Source of the DNA: Siphlonurus alternatus
Taxonomy: Eukaryota > Arthropoda > Insecta > Ephemeroptera > Siphlonuridae
Direction of reading: 5' to 3'
NCBI GenBank assembly: GCA_949825025.1
Contig: OX463785.1
Span: 18,663,971 to 18,727,970 of the forward strand
Length of the DNA stretch: 64,000 nucleotides
The notes beneath the pieces were generated by a model. The model had not been told where the DNA came from. It worked only from the letters and a program-made list of their open reading frames with translations, and made no database searches. A program made the translations under genes and the position numbers. Numbering within the stretch: the first letter of the stretch is position 1; each line of letters starts with the position of its first letter. Positions 36,701-48,002 of this stretch are shown piece by piece.

Positions 36701-39700
36701 GATGCATGTAAGCCATCTCGTACAAAATCCATAGGTAGCCATGTTATTTTATTGATTGATGAAGAAATTTTTACAATTCCGATGTAATGTTGTCCCTTGA
36801 CATCAGTTTTAATAAACTATCTAGGCCTGCCGAGACCTCTTCTCGGGATGTAAGGTGAAGGTAATGGGAAGGGACGATTGTGAAGATGACAAACGAGACT
36901 TTCGCTGTAATGGCTACTCTCCAGTCCGTCACCAAGAGGGCGAGTGAAAATGATCGAGAGGTTTATAGAAAAATGGGATTGTATTATATTGTGATAGTCT
37001 TTAGATGATAATAAGGAAAAAGATAGACTTAAAAAAAGTGTTAATTTGAAGAATAAAATATACTCGTAAAAACTGATCAGTGTACACCTGGTATACACTT
37101 TCTTAATATTACAGCTCAGAGGGTGGGGTAGGAAGTGTAGTACAGATGACGTCACGATTTTCTTTTGTAAATTTGCTCCAAATACATATATACCAGGCAA
37201 GATTTACGAACAGACCTACAAAAATTAAAGGACGACAGTAAAGATTTCAGGAGCAGCACAGGTGAAGTGATGTAACAGGTTCCAACACGCGTTGAGGAAC
37301 CAAATGTTATTTTATTTTTACAGGTTATAATCCATGTGAAAAATATCATTTTATTGTCATATGTCATTTTATTTTTCCAGGATTGTTCCAGCAGTTCATC
37401 GCTCAGAGCGGTTCTGCAGCCGCTGACTGGGCAGTTGATCGAGACCCAGTTCGCGCCGCCACGGAGATCGGACGTCTTGCCAACTGCCTGGACCCTGAGG
37501 TCAACGCCCTCACCGCCTGTCTGATGGCCGCTGACCCCACAGAACTTCTCATCGCGCATGACAAATTCCAGGTAGTCCCCCAATATGAATTTTAGCTTCA
37601 AATACAGATGATTAATAAATAATAAATCATGTTTCAATGTACGTATTTGGTACAGTAATAATTTATTTAAATTGCCTTTTCATTTTATCTATGTGACTAT
37701 AATTAATAATTATTACAGTATTCACGTTTCAAATTTCCATTTTAACTTCACAGCCATGCAGCTGCAATGGTAACAAATGCGACAAGAGCCTAGAGCATTA
37801 ATATTTTCTTTGATAAATTTTATTAGTTTCTGAAGTAGTACCAAATATTTGTTTCTAACGTGTTAATTTTAAAAGTTATTAGAAAATTCGAATCTATTTT
37901 TTAAATATTAATCACAGATTTCATTTTCAGAATAATTTAGAACAAAATAAATACTTCCTAAATACTGTTTTTTTTAAATTTTTTTTAACAAACTATAACA
38001 CGTTCAATTAAAAAAAATATATTTTACGGTTGACCTCGAGAAATAATGAAGTAGATAATTGAGAGATATTATTGTTTTAATGAGAATTTGTCTGTCAAGG
38101 TCAAGAGGCGTGTCTACACCTGCAAATCTGACAACACTGTTGCAATAGTAATGCGAATAAAAGATTAGGAGGGGGTGGTAACTACAGTCCTTGAGAGCGT
38201 TGCCAAGTTTCTTAGGACATATCAGAAACGATCATCGCCACGGTTCGAAATATATGAAAACAATTCAGAAAAATAGTCCAAAAAATCAGCTTTTAATCCA
38301 TGTAAAATTCTAAAAAAATTCTCGAGCCGTTTTTGTGCAATGTTGATTGAAAAATTTAACATTGAAAGGATACAAAATACACATTTGAATAAATTAATTA
38401 TAATTAAACCAACGGTTAAAAAAATCTAAAAAAAATCAGTAGTATTTGGACAATTGATGTAAGTCTACCAAATTAATTTCAAGAACATCTGTCGATACGA
38501 CTTTTTTCGTCCGAATATCTCAGGTTAAGCCTTATTGATTAATAACAAAAATTTCCATATGATAAAAATACACAGTATAAGTACTGTGAGTACAGAGTGT
38601 ATAAAACTTGACTTTTATCATTGATAACGATTATCAGCTCCATTTCGCAGTAAACACTTGATAACGTATTAAATTATTTTTTGAGATAACTGGTCACATG
38701 TTTTGGTTTTTATAATACTTTATTGTTTTGCATTAAAAATGAATTAAAAAATGCTAAAAATAGCAAGCAAGCATGATACAATTTTTTTATAGATATCGGA
38801 ATTGGACCCCCTTTAATTCAACAAGACTTACAGGGGACTTTGAACTCGCCATGCATCATTATATAGATCACATACAAATTTTGTCGTGGATCTGCCTAAT
38901 CATTTTTTTTTTAATTGGGGTAGTAGATGAACATGCATGCATGCAGCCTTGTAGACGAAAACCTGGAAATGGTACTGTTGTGAAAATCCTATACCCCTTG
39001 AATTTACTTAAAACATAAACTATTAAATTCTAGAACAGTTTAAAAAATTTCAAATTTATTTCATTCGATTTCTTCTTACAGAAATATCCTTTGACTCTGA
39101 AGTAATTGAAGTTAATCGTTAAATTCTAAATTAATAATTAGATAAATCATATAAATGGTATTTTCATCTCGATGTTTCAGAGAGCCGAAGTAAAAGAAGG
39201 ACGTCCTCTTTTCGGCGGTAGCGCTCCAGTTATCCAAACAGCTGGTTCGGTCCGATTCCTCGAGAGAGACCCCCTGGAGATCTTGGAGGAAGGTTCTTAT
39301 GTCCACAAACCGGCCCTTCTGGGCTCTAACAAGAACGAGGGAACTTTGGTATACGCATGTAAGCACATAGGAATATCAGCGATGTTTAATTAATTTAATT
39401 GAGAAAATATCTATCAGCTATGGTCTATGGTAAATTAATATGTATAATTATGTTTAACCAACGAATATAGCTATTGTAAATTTGAATACATTTAAAAATA
39501 AGAAGTGATACAGAAAAGAAATATGTTCTGAAGTGCTAAATAATTGTATTGTGTTATTATTTAAATGAGAATTCTATCAATTTTTTTTATACCTGGAATT
39601 TAAATATAATATAATGAAAAATCATACACGATATTTTTTAATATAATAAATATTGAAAGCTAAATATATTTAAAGGACAAAATAAGAAACGAAGGGAGTT

Positions 39701-42700
39701 GCTAACATTTCTAAGTGCTATTTTATCATCATAACCGATGACTATTTTTTTTAAAAAAATATAATTTCATTATGAATTTTTTTTATTGAATTCTGGCATA
39801 TTATTATTATATAAAATTAATGCAATTTTTTTTTTAAAATTAATGGAAATTATAATTTTTGCAATGTTAATGTCTTCATTGTTTAATATTGTCTGATAAC
39901 CATGTATGAATATAATGCTCTGTTCCCAGATTTGTATAAGCTGTATTTGGAACCAAACGGATTGCTGGAGGATGAAAAATATTTCCAAAGAGAAGTTACA
40001 AACTTCTTCCTTGATTTCTTTAGTACGTAAAAAAGCATAAAAAATTATTATTAAATTATCCTGTACCTTCTACTTGAAAGATTATTTGCTATCTTTCATG
40101 AAAATTTCAAGCCTAGTCCATATTTCCTATGAAAAGTTTCATTCAATATCACTTGTGAGACTGGGAAACGGTTTGTTTGCAAGGTTTTGAACCACTGAAT
40201 TGCTACTTTTTTAGCTTCTACTGGTCAAATTTATAGAACTTATAAAAAATACATATATGTATTTTTTATATCTCTCATTTATCAATTTAATTATTATTTT
40301 ATATGCTATTAATAGCACTAATTAGTAGTAATATAATAAAATAGAATATCAATTTTTAAATATTTTTAAATTTTAAATATTTGTCACCTTGAGAATAATG
40401 CTATTTATAAATGTATAGGAGTGACAGACCAGGGTGAGACGTTGGCAGCTGGAATTGAGAAGGCTTACTTTGGAGTGGAGAACATGGGCAACCTGACCGC
40501 CATGGTGCCAGGGATTGTCGATGTAAGTGGAATTACTGTCTCAATTGTATCATTATAAAGTATTGTAGAAAAGTTGCCTCATTTTGTATTGTAATAAGCA
40601 AATAGGTATAAAGTATCTATTTAATTTATAATAATTTGTATTAATATTTTGTGTAATAAAAATAATTTTATTAATTACATTTTTTATAATATATTTGATA
40701 TATATTATAAAGAAATATGTTATAAAAAAAATACACTATTTATTAAAATATAAAAATTTTCATACACGTGAATTACTTGATTAATAAACTAAAATTAATG
40801 TACTTGCATACATGTTAGAGAGACGCATTAGGTTTCAAGCACGTCTTACATAATACAAATTTGTCTACAAGAAAATTTCATCTCAATACAAGCAGAGTTG
40901 GAGTTGTAAGGAAAAATTATATGAAAAAATTCATGTAATAAATCATGCATTACAACAATTCCCTGCTCCACGTACTAACTCCCTTATTCTTGATATTTCC
41001 AGTTCCTCGGTAATATGTTCCTTAAAGGCCCAGTATTCGACAATGCTAACTACAACTCAAAGTTCGCGAATACGTACATGTACAGCTTCAACTTCTTTGG
41101 AGACAGTTCGTTGTGGGGACTGTTCGGAATACCCGAGGTGATTCCCGGAGGTAAGTTTGATCGAGTATGACGATTGTTTGACAAGTTGTTCACTTGGAAA
41201 AACTTTTAGGCAATTGCAAAAAAATTGAAAGTACAAAGTTATTCATAGAGTGGGATGCGTGGGTTGAAATAATTTTCAACTTTTATTCACTTTAAACATC
41301 TTTCCTTGTATTTTTTTTACCTATTTTTCACCATTTCCGAGCTAAAAAGAGGAAAAAATTACATGATTTTTATGTTTACTTTCCTCTTTTTAAGCGTAAA
41401 ATGTTAAAAAATAGTCTGCGTTTCATCTTCATTTGAGACGAGGAAGAAAAAATATAAATTTTTGTAGTAAAACGACGTAATAAGATTAAGTTTAGACGTA
41501 TGACTTGAAGACGTAATTTTTCAACTAAGGTTCTTGTGCGATAATTACACCAAAAATCGCATGACAAATAATTTAAATTAATTAAATTCAATGTAACATT
41601 TTTGAATGTTATTAAACTTCGTCACTTTTTAAATATTATGCCATTAATAATTATAAAATTTCTCATATCACACGGACAATAGAGGCTACAAGTCAGCTGA
41701 TTTTTCGGTGTTCCCACCTGCTCTACCAAACCCATGTAAAAAAAAGTGAATTAATTTTTTCACTAAGAATAAGATTTTTTAAGAAAAATTCCTTTACGGA
41801 ACTTCAGTCCAAACTGAAAAATACAGTAGATAATTCAAGATTTAGATTTTTTACTTGATTTATAACCAAGAAAAGTTAAAAAAACACTTTGCTTTATTTT
41901 CAAGTGCAAGATGGACCTTAGTGACAAACAGTTGCGCAGCGCGAGCGCATCACTTGAAGCCTCTATAGCAACACAATATTAATACTAAATGATTTAACAT
42001 TTCATTCTGTCCCTGTCCATAATTACAGATTCAGTTACGTGTGTATTTCCATTTTCAGGAGTTGCTCACGCCAATGAGCTAATCTTGCTGTTTAATTTCC
42101 CCGGCATTTTATTGGACGCGTCTGAGAGAGCGATGTCAAAGAAAATGGTGAAGTTGTGGGCCAACTTTGCAACTTACGGGTAAGTGAAAATACAACTCCA
42201 ATAATTACATACAAAACTCATACAAAGCAAAACGTATAGATGACTCTTGCAATTCGTATTTTGTTAATCTTAGTTTATAATATATTATCATTGGATATTT
42301 ATTGACAATGTTGTGAATATGCTAAATTTGACCTGATTACATTGTTGTATGCAATCGAATAACGATAAAATATTATTAATATAAAACCTATATTGAAAAG
42401 CTCACAACATATTCATGTATTAGTATAACAGCTATAATATTACCGATAATTATTTTAAATATTTTAATAATAAATAATAAAATTCAATTAAAGATATAAA
42501 TTAATTTAATATTTTTCACCGTTTTTTTTTTTTTATATATGCAGTGGTAAAAATTATTGCATTTTTTTGCTTACTTGCGTTATAGCTAATGCAGTCTATT
42601 CAGGCTAACAATAAGTGCTGAGCTTGATCGGTTCTTGTTATATCACCGAAGTCAAGCTACATCGAGCGTGGTTAGATGGGTGACCGTTTCAAGTAAAAAT

Positions 42701-43298
42701 TACGTTACTCCCTCCCTGGGGTAAATCATCTCACTTTTTGCCCACAGTACAGTGATACAATTGTGTGTGATTTCCCAGGCTTTGGACATCACTTTAATTG
42801 GTCCATTGATAAAAAGTGGAGGTGTCTGTCCCGACTGAGGTTTTCTGCGGTTCCCTCAACTTCCCCCAGCGAATGCTGGGACGCGCAACAAGCCGTGGCT
42901 ACCATCCTTTTCCCCTCACATTACCCTGCCTCGAGCTCCAATGGATATATCTTTGGAAAAAAAAAAATTATGCAGGGGCTATTTTCCATTAATAATTACG
43001 AATATCTTTATCCCACCAAATCAGAAAAGACAAACTTTCATGCTTTCCCAAGAAATATACAAAACTGTTCTCAGAGATATCCAGATTCAGTTGTTCCTCC
43101 GAGAACATGACAAAACCAACTGTAATTTGCAGAGAACCCAACCCGTCTTCCAACCCTGTGGAGGGCGTGCCTGCGTGGCCGAAGTACGACCCTGTGACCG
43201 GCCTCTACATGCGACTGGACACGGAGCCCTTGCTTCTCACAGACTACACCGACAACGAGTACTTCGTAGCAGCCCAGGAGAACTTCCCGTATGCTTAG
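33783..43298 (+). CDS. Carboxylesterase gene 3, 12 exons, apparently intact
   Basis: Exons: 33783-33798, 34345-34529, 34877-35053, 35650-35794, 36279-36464, 37381-37571, 39181-39358, 39930-40022, 40419-40522, 41003-41150, 42059-42179, 43133-43298 (TAG). Total 1710 nt, 569 residues, normal for a type-B carboxylesterase. The start is a 5-codon exon, MRHLV, continuing GIVAAWLVLLVGSGSA as a signal peptide (cleavage after ~Ala21). Seen: Cys88 and Cys117 (EDCLYI), HGGAW 140-144, FGGDP 207-211, GESAG with Ser220, GSNKNEG with Glu353, GVAHANEL with His478. The whole triad is present, so an active secreted esterase is expected; no C-terminal anchor or ER-retention signal is seen. Its substrate (xenobiotic ester, lipid or hormone) cannot be told. 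All introns are GT-AG except the first, which has a GC donor. It may be a juvenile-hormone-esterase-like or digestive/detoxifying enzyme; this is inference. Confidence 0.92.
33799..33800 (+). other. GC splice donor of intron 1, gene 3
   Basis: The exon end is CTTGTAG followed by GCAAGT, where gene 2 has CTCTTAG followed by GTAAGT. The flanking positions otherwise fit the donor consensus well, as is usual for functional GC-AG introns. Confidence 0.75.
34590..34830 (-). repeat. Possible tRNA-derived SINE fragment in intron 2 of gene 3
   Basis: On the minus strand GGTTCAAATCC (34777-34787 on the plus strand as GGATTTGAACC) matches the B box of tRNA promoters. No convincing A box is visible and the ends are unclear. 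Confidence 0.35.
36752..37310 (+). repeat. Dispersed repeat S (copy 1) in intron 5 of gene 3
   Basis: It shares ordered words with 49847-50455: GTCTGCCGAGAC-like, GGGATGTAAGGTGAAG, GGCTACTCTCCAGTCCGTCA, CACCAAGAG, GCGAGTGAAAATG and, near the end, ACAGGTTCCAACACGC. Likely a non-autonomous element. Class unknown. Confidence 0.65.
37572..39180. other. Intron 6 of gene 3
   Basis: About 1.6 kb of AT-rich intron without the foldback element that fills the equivalent intron of gene 2. I see no further exon or clear repeat in it. Confidence 0.6.
40833..40960. repeat. Possible relative of the 13990-14184 element
   Basis: TACAAGAAAATTTCATCTC and TTGTAAGGAAAAATTAT occur in an arrangement like the inner arms of the element at 13990-14184. 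The terminal repeats are degenerate. It lies in intron 9 of gene 3. Confidence 0.3.
41255..41530. repeat. Dispersed repeat R (copy 3) in intron 10 of gene 3
   Basis: Contains CACCATTTCCGAG, GACGTAATAAGATTAAG, GAAGACGTAATTTTTCAAC in the same order as the outer parts of 12760-13675. This copy is uninterrupted and helps define the empty site of the two MITEs in copy 2. Confidence 0.6.
41679..41966. mobile_element. 288-bp TIR element in intron 10 of gene 3
   Basis: ATAGAGGCTACAAGT at the left pairs with ACTTGAAGCCTCTAT at the right. The left half matches 12263-12410 in intron 5 of gene 2. Non-coding. Confidence 0.6.
42595..42975 (+). repeat. 5S-rRNA-derived SINE in intron 11 of gene 3
   Basis: From about 42603 the sequence follows a 5S rRNA: GGCTAACAATAAGTGCTGAG, ATCACCGAAGTCAAGC, ATCGAGCGTGGTTAG, ATGGGTGACCG, which covers the internal polymerase III control region with a 6-base deletion inside its C box. 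It is followed by an unrelated body with CCCAGCGAATGCTGGGA, similar to the body of the tRNA-type SINE at 63600, and an A-rich tail near 42958. Too diverged to be a working 5S gene. Confidence 0.75.
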
Positions 43299-43315
43299 TG
43301 TACAATTTGGTTTTG

Positions 43316-43321
43316 AATAAA
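43316..43321 (+). promoter_or_regulatory. Polyadenylation signal of gene 3
   Basis: AATAAA lies 18 nt after the TAG, in a 3' UTR start shared with gene 2. Confidence 0.75.
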
Positions 43322-44055
43322 GAATTATTGCATAAGTAGCCGGGAGTAATTTTTTTTACCTGAAACTGTATGAAACTAGTAATCTGCAGCTTATTTTATT
43401 ATTATAATTTTTTTATTGATTTTTTTTTAAATGTTCCCAGATTTTTAACTTAAAAATAAAATTGAGGTACATTTATTTAAATCATTTTTTTCCTTCAATC
43501 TTTCTTATTACTTATTATTAAAAAAGATGGAAGCCACATTATCAATAACTTTTAAAATATATAGTTCCGGAGAATATAGGAAAATCTAAAGGTATTCAAA
43601 ATATTATATATGATAATTATTATAACTTTTCACGCTGTACTGTATATATATTGAGGAATCAACATTAACGCATTCAAACTCGTCTGAAAAAATTAATAAG
43701 TTTTAAATATTTTAATGTGCATATTGTAAATTTGATTGGAATATTTTTATTCTAATCAGCATCAAACTATAACTTTTTAGAAAGAAAATATTAACAAAAT
43801 ACTTCCAGTTTTAACTTTATTTATAAGGTCGTTTTATTTATAATAAAACAGATACACCACATTAATCTCTTCGCAGTTTAAGTATTTGCGAAATATTTCT
43901 TCAACAAATCGCATCAGAACATCTTTTTATCAAGGCAATATCCTTTTTTTTTTCTAAAATAATATTGTCAAAAAAATAAAAAGTTCTCATTATTTTTTTT
44001 TCTTTGATAAAAGTTTTTATCTGTCACATTGCAAGACAGAGTTAGAGAAGAGGAG

Positions 44056-44099
<44 letters not shown>

Positions 44100-44533
44100 A
44101 GCAGGGTTCTTTAATAACTTTTTCTCTCAGTTTGATTCAATCGCACACACACCAGACAAACGGTGACTTTAAGAAAGCTACACTACAATTCATCTTCAAT
44201 CACACTACGTCATCAACTGTGTATTATAAAGTCTGTTCAGGATAGCTTGTTCTGACGTCACAAACTTTTTTCAATACAAACAATCCTGCATGAATATAAT
44301 ATAAACATTTAGACAGTTTTAATAATAATAATACTTTTATTGAACACAAATATAGTGTACTGTGTACATATTTTACATTACATATACAATTAAAATAACC
44401 ATCTTATAATATAGAAAATAACTTACTATTATTTAATAACTGACAGTTACAGTCATTATATTGAAGATAGAAATACAACCATAATTATTCAACAATTGGA
44501 AATTGTAACTGTAGATAAATTACACACATATAT
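43322..44533. other. Intergenic region after gene 3
   Basis: AT-rich, without exons. It includes a short GA repeat at 44059-44099. Confidence 0.5.
44059..44099. repeat. (GA)n microsatellite
   Basis: About 40 bp of AG dinucleotide with one interruption. Confidence 0.9.
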
Positions 44534-44690
44534 TGGGCGCGATTCACGAAGAAGTTAGCCAGGTTTTTAACCACGTAACTTACTGTTAGCTTAACCACGT
44601 TTAACTATACCTGTTTCACGTGTTAAACCACCTAGTTAAACGTGTTTATGAGAGGAACCTGGCTAACTGATGCTTTATGAATCGTGCCCA
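44534..44690. mobile_element. Hairpin MITE, family M3 (copy 2)
   Basis: TGGGCGCGATTCACGAAG at the left and its near complement at the right. Inner blocks GTTAGCTTAACCACG and CACCTAGTTAAACGTG match copy 1. ATAT on both outer sides may be a target duplication. Confidence 0.8.
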
Positions 44691-45241
44691 ATATATAGTC
44701 CATTTCGTGAATTACCTTAAATTAGTGATTTAATAAAACAATTATTAATAAAATTTATTTATTGAACCAATCATCCATTATTTAAGCAGAACTCAACCAC
44801 AATGATAAAATATTTATACACGAGTATAATTAAAAAACAAAAAAATCTATAGTTAGCTTTTGAGAAATAAGGCGCATTGATACGCTATACTTTATATATT
44901 GCAATTTTGTGTGCCAAACGTCTAGGGAGTTTTGTAGCAAATGCAAGGAAAAAAAAATAATGTTTTTATTTTCTTTATTTTTCTACAAAAATTAAGTAAT
45001 GCCATATTATTTATTATATTGTAGTAGCACCAAAAGGGTGGAATTCCTTGTGATATGAGCAAAGAGAAAAAAATTAACATGCAACACAGAAAAGCACTTT
45101 AAAATAGATATATGTATATAATTATATTATATATATATTGTACAATTTGCTCTTTCCACATTGTATCAAGCAAGCATATTTTAGCAAGCGTATATTTATT
45201 TTCCATTACAACAATTGTATTGTTAACTAAATTGACGAGGA
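44691..45241. other. Intergenic AT-rich stretch
   Basis: No feature recognised. Confidence 0.4.
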
Positions 45242-45450
45242 CACGTCACAGCTCGTCTCCGTGGATCTGAGTCTAGCCGAGGCGACAACTCTCCCGGCTC
45301 AACGTCGGAGAACAAATGACATTAGAGTTTGGAGGGGGGGTCTGCGCTATTCGTCGGGCAGACAAGAAATTACTTCGCACTTTGAGAAAGCGTGCAAAAC
45401 ATCTCTTGAGGCAAGAAGAACCGTGAAACATCGAGGTCTTATTAATTGAA
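45242..45450 (+). other. GC-elevated island with a 62-codon open frame, unidentified
   Basis: The base composition is clearly richer in G and C than the hundreds of bases on either side. An ATG at 45261 opens a frame to 45449 rich in Arg, Ala and Thr (it contains RVWRGGLRYSSGRQEITSHF). I recognise no domain. It could be a first exon of an unseen gene, a mobile-element fragment or chance. No donor, promoter or conservation evidence is visible. Confidence 0.3.
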
Positions 45451-45612
45451 CTAGTGACTTGTTTAAACTTACTATTAATTAAGTTATGTAAGTTTATTAA
45501 AAAAAATTTTTTGTGTATGAAAATTTATAAAAATATTTTAAAAAAATAATACACTAATTAATTTTAAAAACATTAAAAATTATGTGTTTATTATATTATG
45601 TATTGTAGTTGG

Positions 45613-45975
45613 TAGAATAGAATAGAATAGAATACAATAGAATAGAATAGAATAGAATAGAATAGAATAGAATAGAATAGAATAGAATAGAATAGAATAG
45701 AATAGAATAGAATAGAATAGAATAGAATAGAATAGAATAGAATAGAATAGAATAGAATAGAATAGAATAGAATAGAATAGAATAGAATAGAATAGAATAG
45801 AATAGAATAGAATAGAATAGAATAGAATAGAATAGAATAGAATAGAATAGAATAGAATAGAATAGAATAGAATAGAATAGAATAGAATAGAATAGAATAG
45901 AATAGAATAGAATAGAATAGAATAGAATAGAATAGAATAGAATAGAATAGAATAGAATAGAATAGAATAGAATAG
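45613..45975. repeat. (GAATA)n pentanucleotide array, ~72 copies
   Basis: An almost perfect 5-bp repeat of about 360 bp, with one C variant near the left end. A 134-codon minus-strand frame (repeating SILFY) exists only because the 5-bp unit has no stop in that frame. Confidence 0.97.
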
Positions 45976-46210
45976 ATTTATTTGACCACAGGCAGTACAT
46001 ACAATGACAAAATATTTAAGAGTTATTTAATATTAATGCTGATGATTCAATTTTAATATTTTATGTATGTTTATTTGATAATTATTTTATAAATATTTAA
46101 AATCTGACAAATAAAAACGAATAAAAAAATTCAAATTGCGAGTGAAGGATGCCAGGACAATTACAGAAATTGAACACAAGTTGATTAGACTGGTTATTAT
46201 AAGATTACAA

Positions 46211-46538
46211 ATGGACAACATACATGAAAAAATTTTATTGCAGAAATGAATAGGGGGTACCAAATTATGCTACTCTGAATTTTTCAGGTTTTTTTGAGTC
46301 CCGGAACTATTTTTAAATAATTATTGAAAGTTCTGTGATTTCAGTTGGCACCTCTGAATCCTTAATAGAAAGGATAGAGACTGGACGCCTATTGACGCCT
46401 CCAGGGGGCGTGGCCGCATTTTCAATAATTATTTAAAAATAGTTCTGGGTCTCAAGAAAATGTGAAAAAATTCCAAGTATCATAATTTGGTAACCTCTAT
46501 TCATTTCTGCAATATTTTTTTTCATGTATGTTGTCCAT
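46211..46538. mobile_element. Hairpin MITE, family M1 (copy 2)
   Basis: ATGGACAACATACATGAA at the left pairs with the complement at the right. The inner ATTGCAGAAATGAATAG block is shared with copy 1, but the outermost bases differ. The core has ACGCCTCCAGGGGGCGTGG, which is the complement of the core of copy 3. Confidence 0.85.
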
Positions 46539-46830
46539 TACGTAGCACACAATACAAAAATAACATTTTGACATGCAGTACAATAACTTATATAAATGAT
46601 CATGAAAAAAATTCTGCCAGATTTTATCATTGAGCCGGTTTTTAAAGAAAATTGGTTTTTCAGGTTGTTAATTAATGCAAGCATGGTATCATTTGCAATA
46701 TAATCATTAATAAGGTTTCCTATGGTTCCCTTAGCTACATACATGATGCAATAACATCATGTTACATCATGGTTACAGACAACTTACTATCCAAATACTA
46801 AAATTCAATAAATAATCTTATTTTTAATGC

Positions 46831-46870
46831 CATGTCCAGCCTGGTTTGGAAGTCGACTCACAAAATTGAA
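46831..46870 (+). repeat. SINE tail fragment
   Basis: GCCATGTCCAGCCTGGTTTG then GAAG resembles GGCCATGTCCACCCCGGTTT in the SINE at 63600-63955. Only a short remnant is visible. Confidence 0.45.
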
Positions 46871-46904
46871 CAAATGTCAAAGTAAAGGGATTTTTATCCT
46901 CTAG

Positions 46905-47165
46905 TTAAAAAAATTACGTCTTACTTTACACGTTTAAACCTAATCTTATTACATATTTCAACTTCAAACACCCATCTTTGTTTTCTTCCTCGCTCAAAAT
47001 ATAGGAACGAAACGGAAACAAATTTTCTAATATTTTACTCTCAATAAGAAGAAAATATACGTAATTTTGTCTTTTTATACACCTTTACCTCAGAAATGGT
47101 ACAAAATAGAAAAAGAAATAGACGAGAAGAAAAGTTAAAATCAAATAAAAGATGAAATTTATTTC
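46905..47165. repeat. Dispersed repeat R (copy 4), inverted
   Basis: AATTACGTCTTAC, AACCTAATCTTATTAC and AGAAATGGTACAAAATAG are the complements of blocks in copies 2 and 3, in reverse order. Confidence 0.55.
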
Positions 47166-47672
47166 AAATCAGGTCAGCTCTTTTAAAAATCAGAAAGTTG
47201 AACAATTTTCTCACAGAAAAAAATGAAGACTGTTGAAGTCACCAATAATAGCTTGAAGAAACTATGGAAACCCTATCAGTTGAGTGTCACGACATGTGTC
47301 ACCAGCATACAAAGTTGAAAGTTGAAAGATCTTCCATTTGATCTAAAGCTTCGTCTCAGATTCAAACGCACGACCTCTCTCTTCAGTTAAACTTTGTTAT
47401 CTCTCTTCTGCAGATGATACATCACACTTATTATCATATAAAAATATTTTGATTTGCAAGTCATGTCGGAGAATAAACTTAGTTGTAAGTTATATACGCT
47501 CTTCAAATTTTAATATCAAATTTAGAATACCAAGTCAGGGCTAGTAAATAGTGAAGAGAATTTTTTTTTAAATATAATTTGGAGCAGGGAAATAAATAAA
47601 GATAATATCAGGTTTCTAATTTAGCATACCGGTTAAATATTACCTTTTTTTTTTTTTTGTTTGTATTTCATA

Positions 47673-48002
47673 ATGGACAACATACATGAAAATTTTTTAT
47701 TGCAGAAATGAATAGAAGGTACCAAATTATGCTACTCCGAATTTTTTCAGATTTTTTTGAGACCCAGAACTATTTTAAAATAATTATTGAAAGTGCGGCC
47801 ACGCCCCCTGGAGGCGTCAATAGGCGTCCAGTCTCCATCCTTTTTATTAAGGCTGCAGGGGTGCCAACTGAAATCACAGGACTTTCAATAATTATTTAAA
47901 AATAGTTCTGGGTCTCAAGAAAATCTGAAAAAATTCAGAGTAGCATAATTTGGTACCCTCTATTCATTTCTGCAATAAAAAATTTTCATGTATGTTGTCC
48001 AT
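47673..48002. mobile_element. Hairpin MITE, family M1 (copy 3)
   Basis: It has the same ATGGACAACATACATG ends as 46211-46538, but its asymmetric core (GGCCACGCCCCCTGGAGGCG) is in the opposite orientation. The two sit 1.1 kb apart. Confidence 0.85.

Noticed and set aside
42603..42695. Functional 5S rRNA gene
   Set aside because: The internal promoter region has a deletion and many substitutions, and the sequence continues into a SINE body with an A-rich tail.
42763..43110. 115-codon frame reaching exon 12 of gene 3
   Set aside because: It crosses the SINE and intron sequence. The exon frame is fixed by comparison with genes 1 and 2 and by the AG at 43131-43132.
45596..46000. 134-codon minus-strand frame of repeating Ser-Ile-Leu-Phe-Tyr
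   Set aside because: It is translation of the GAATA microsatellite; the 5-bp unit simply has no stop in that frame.
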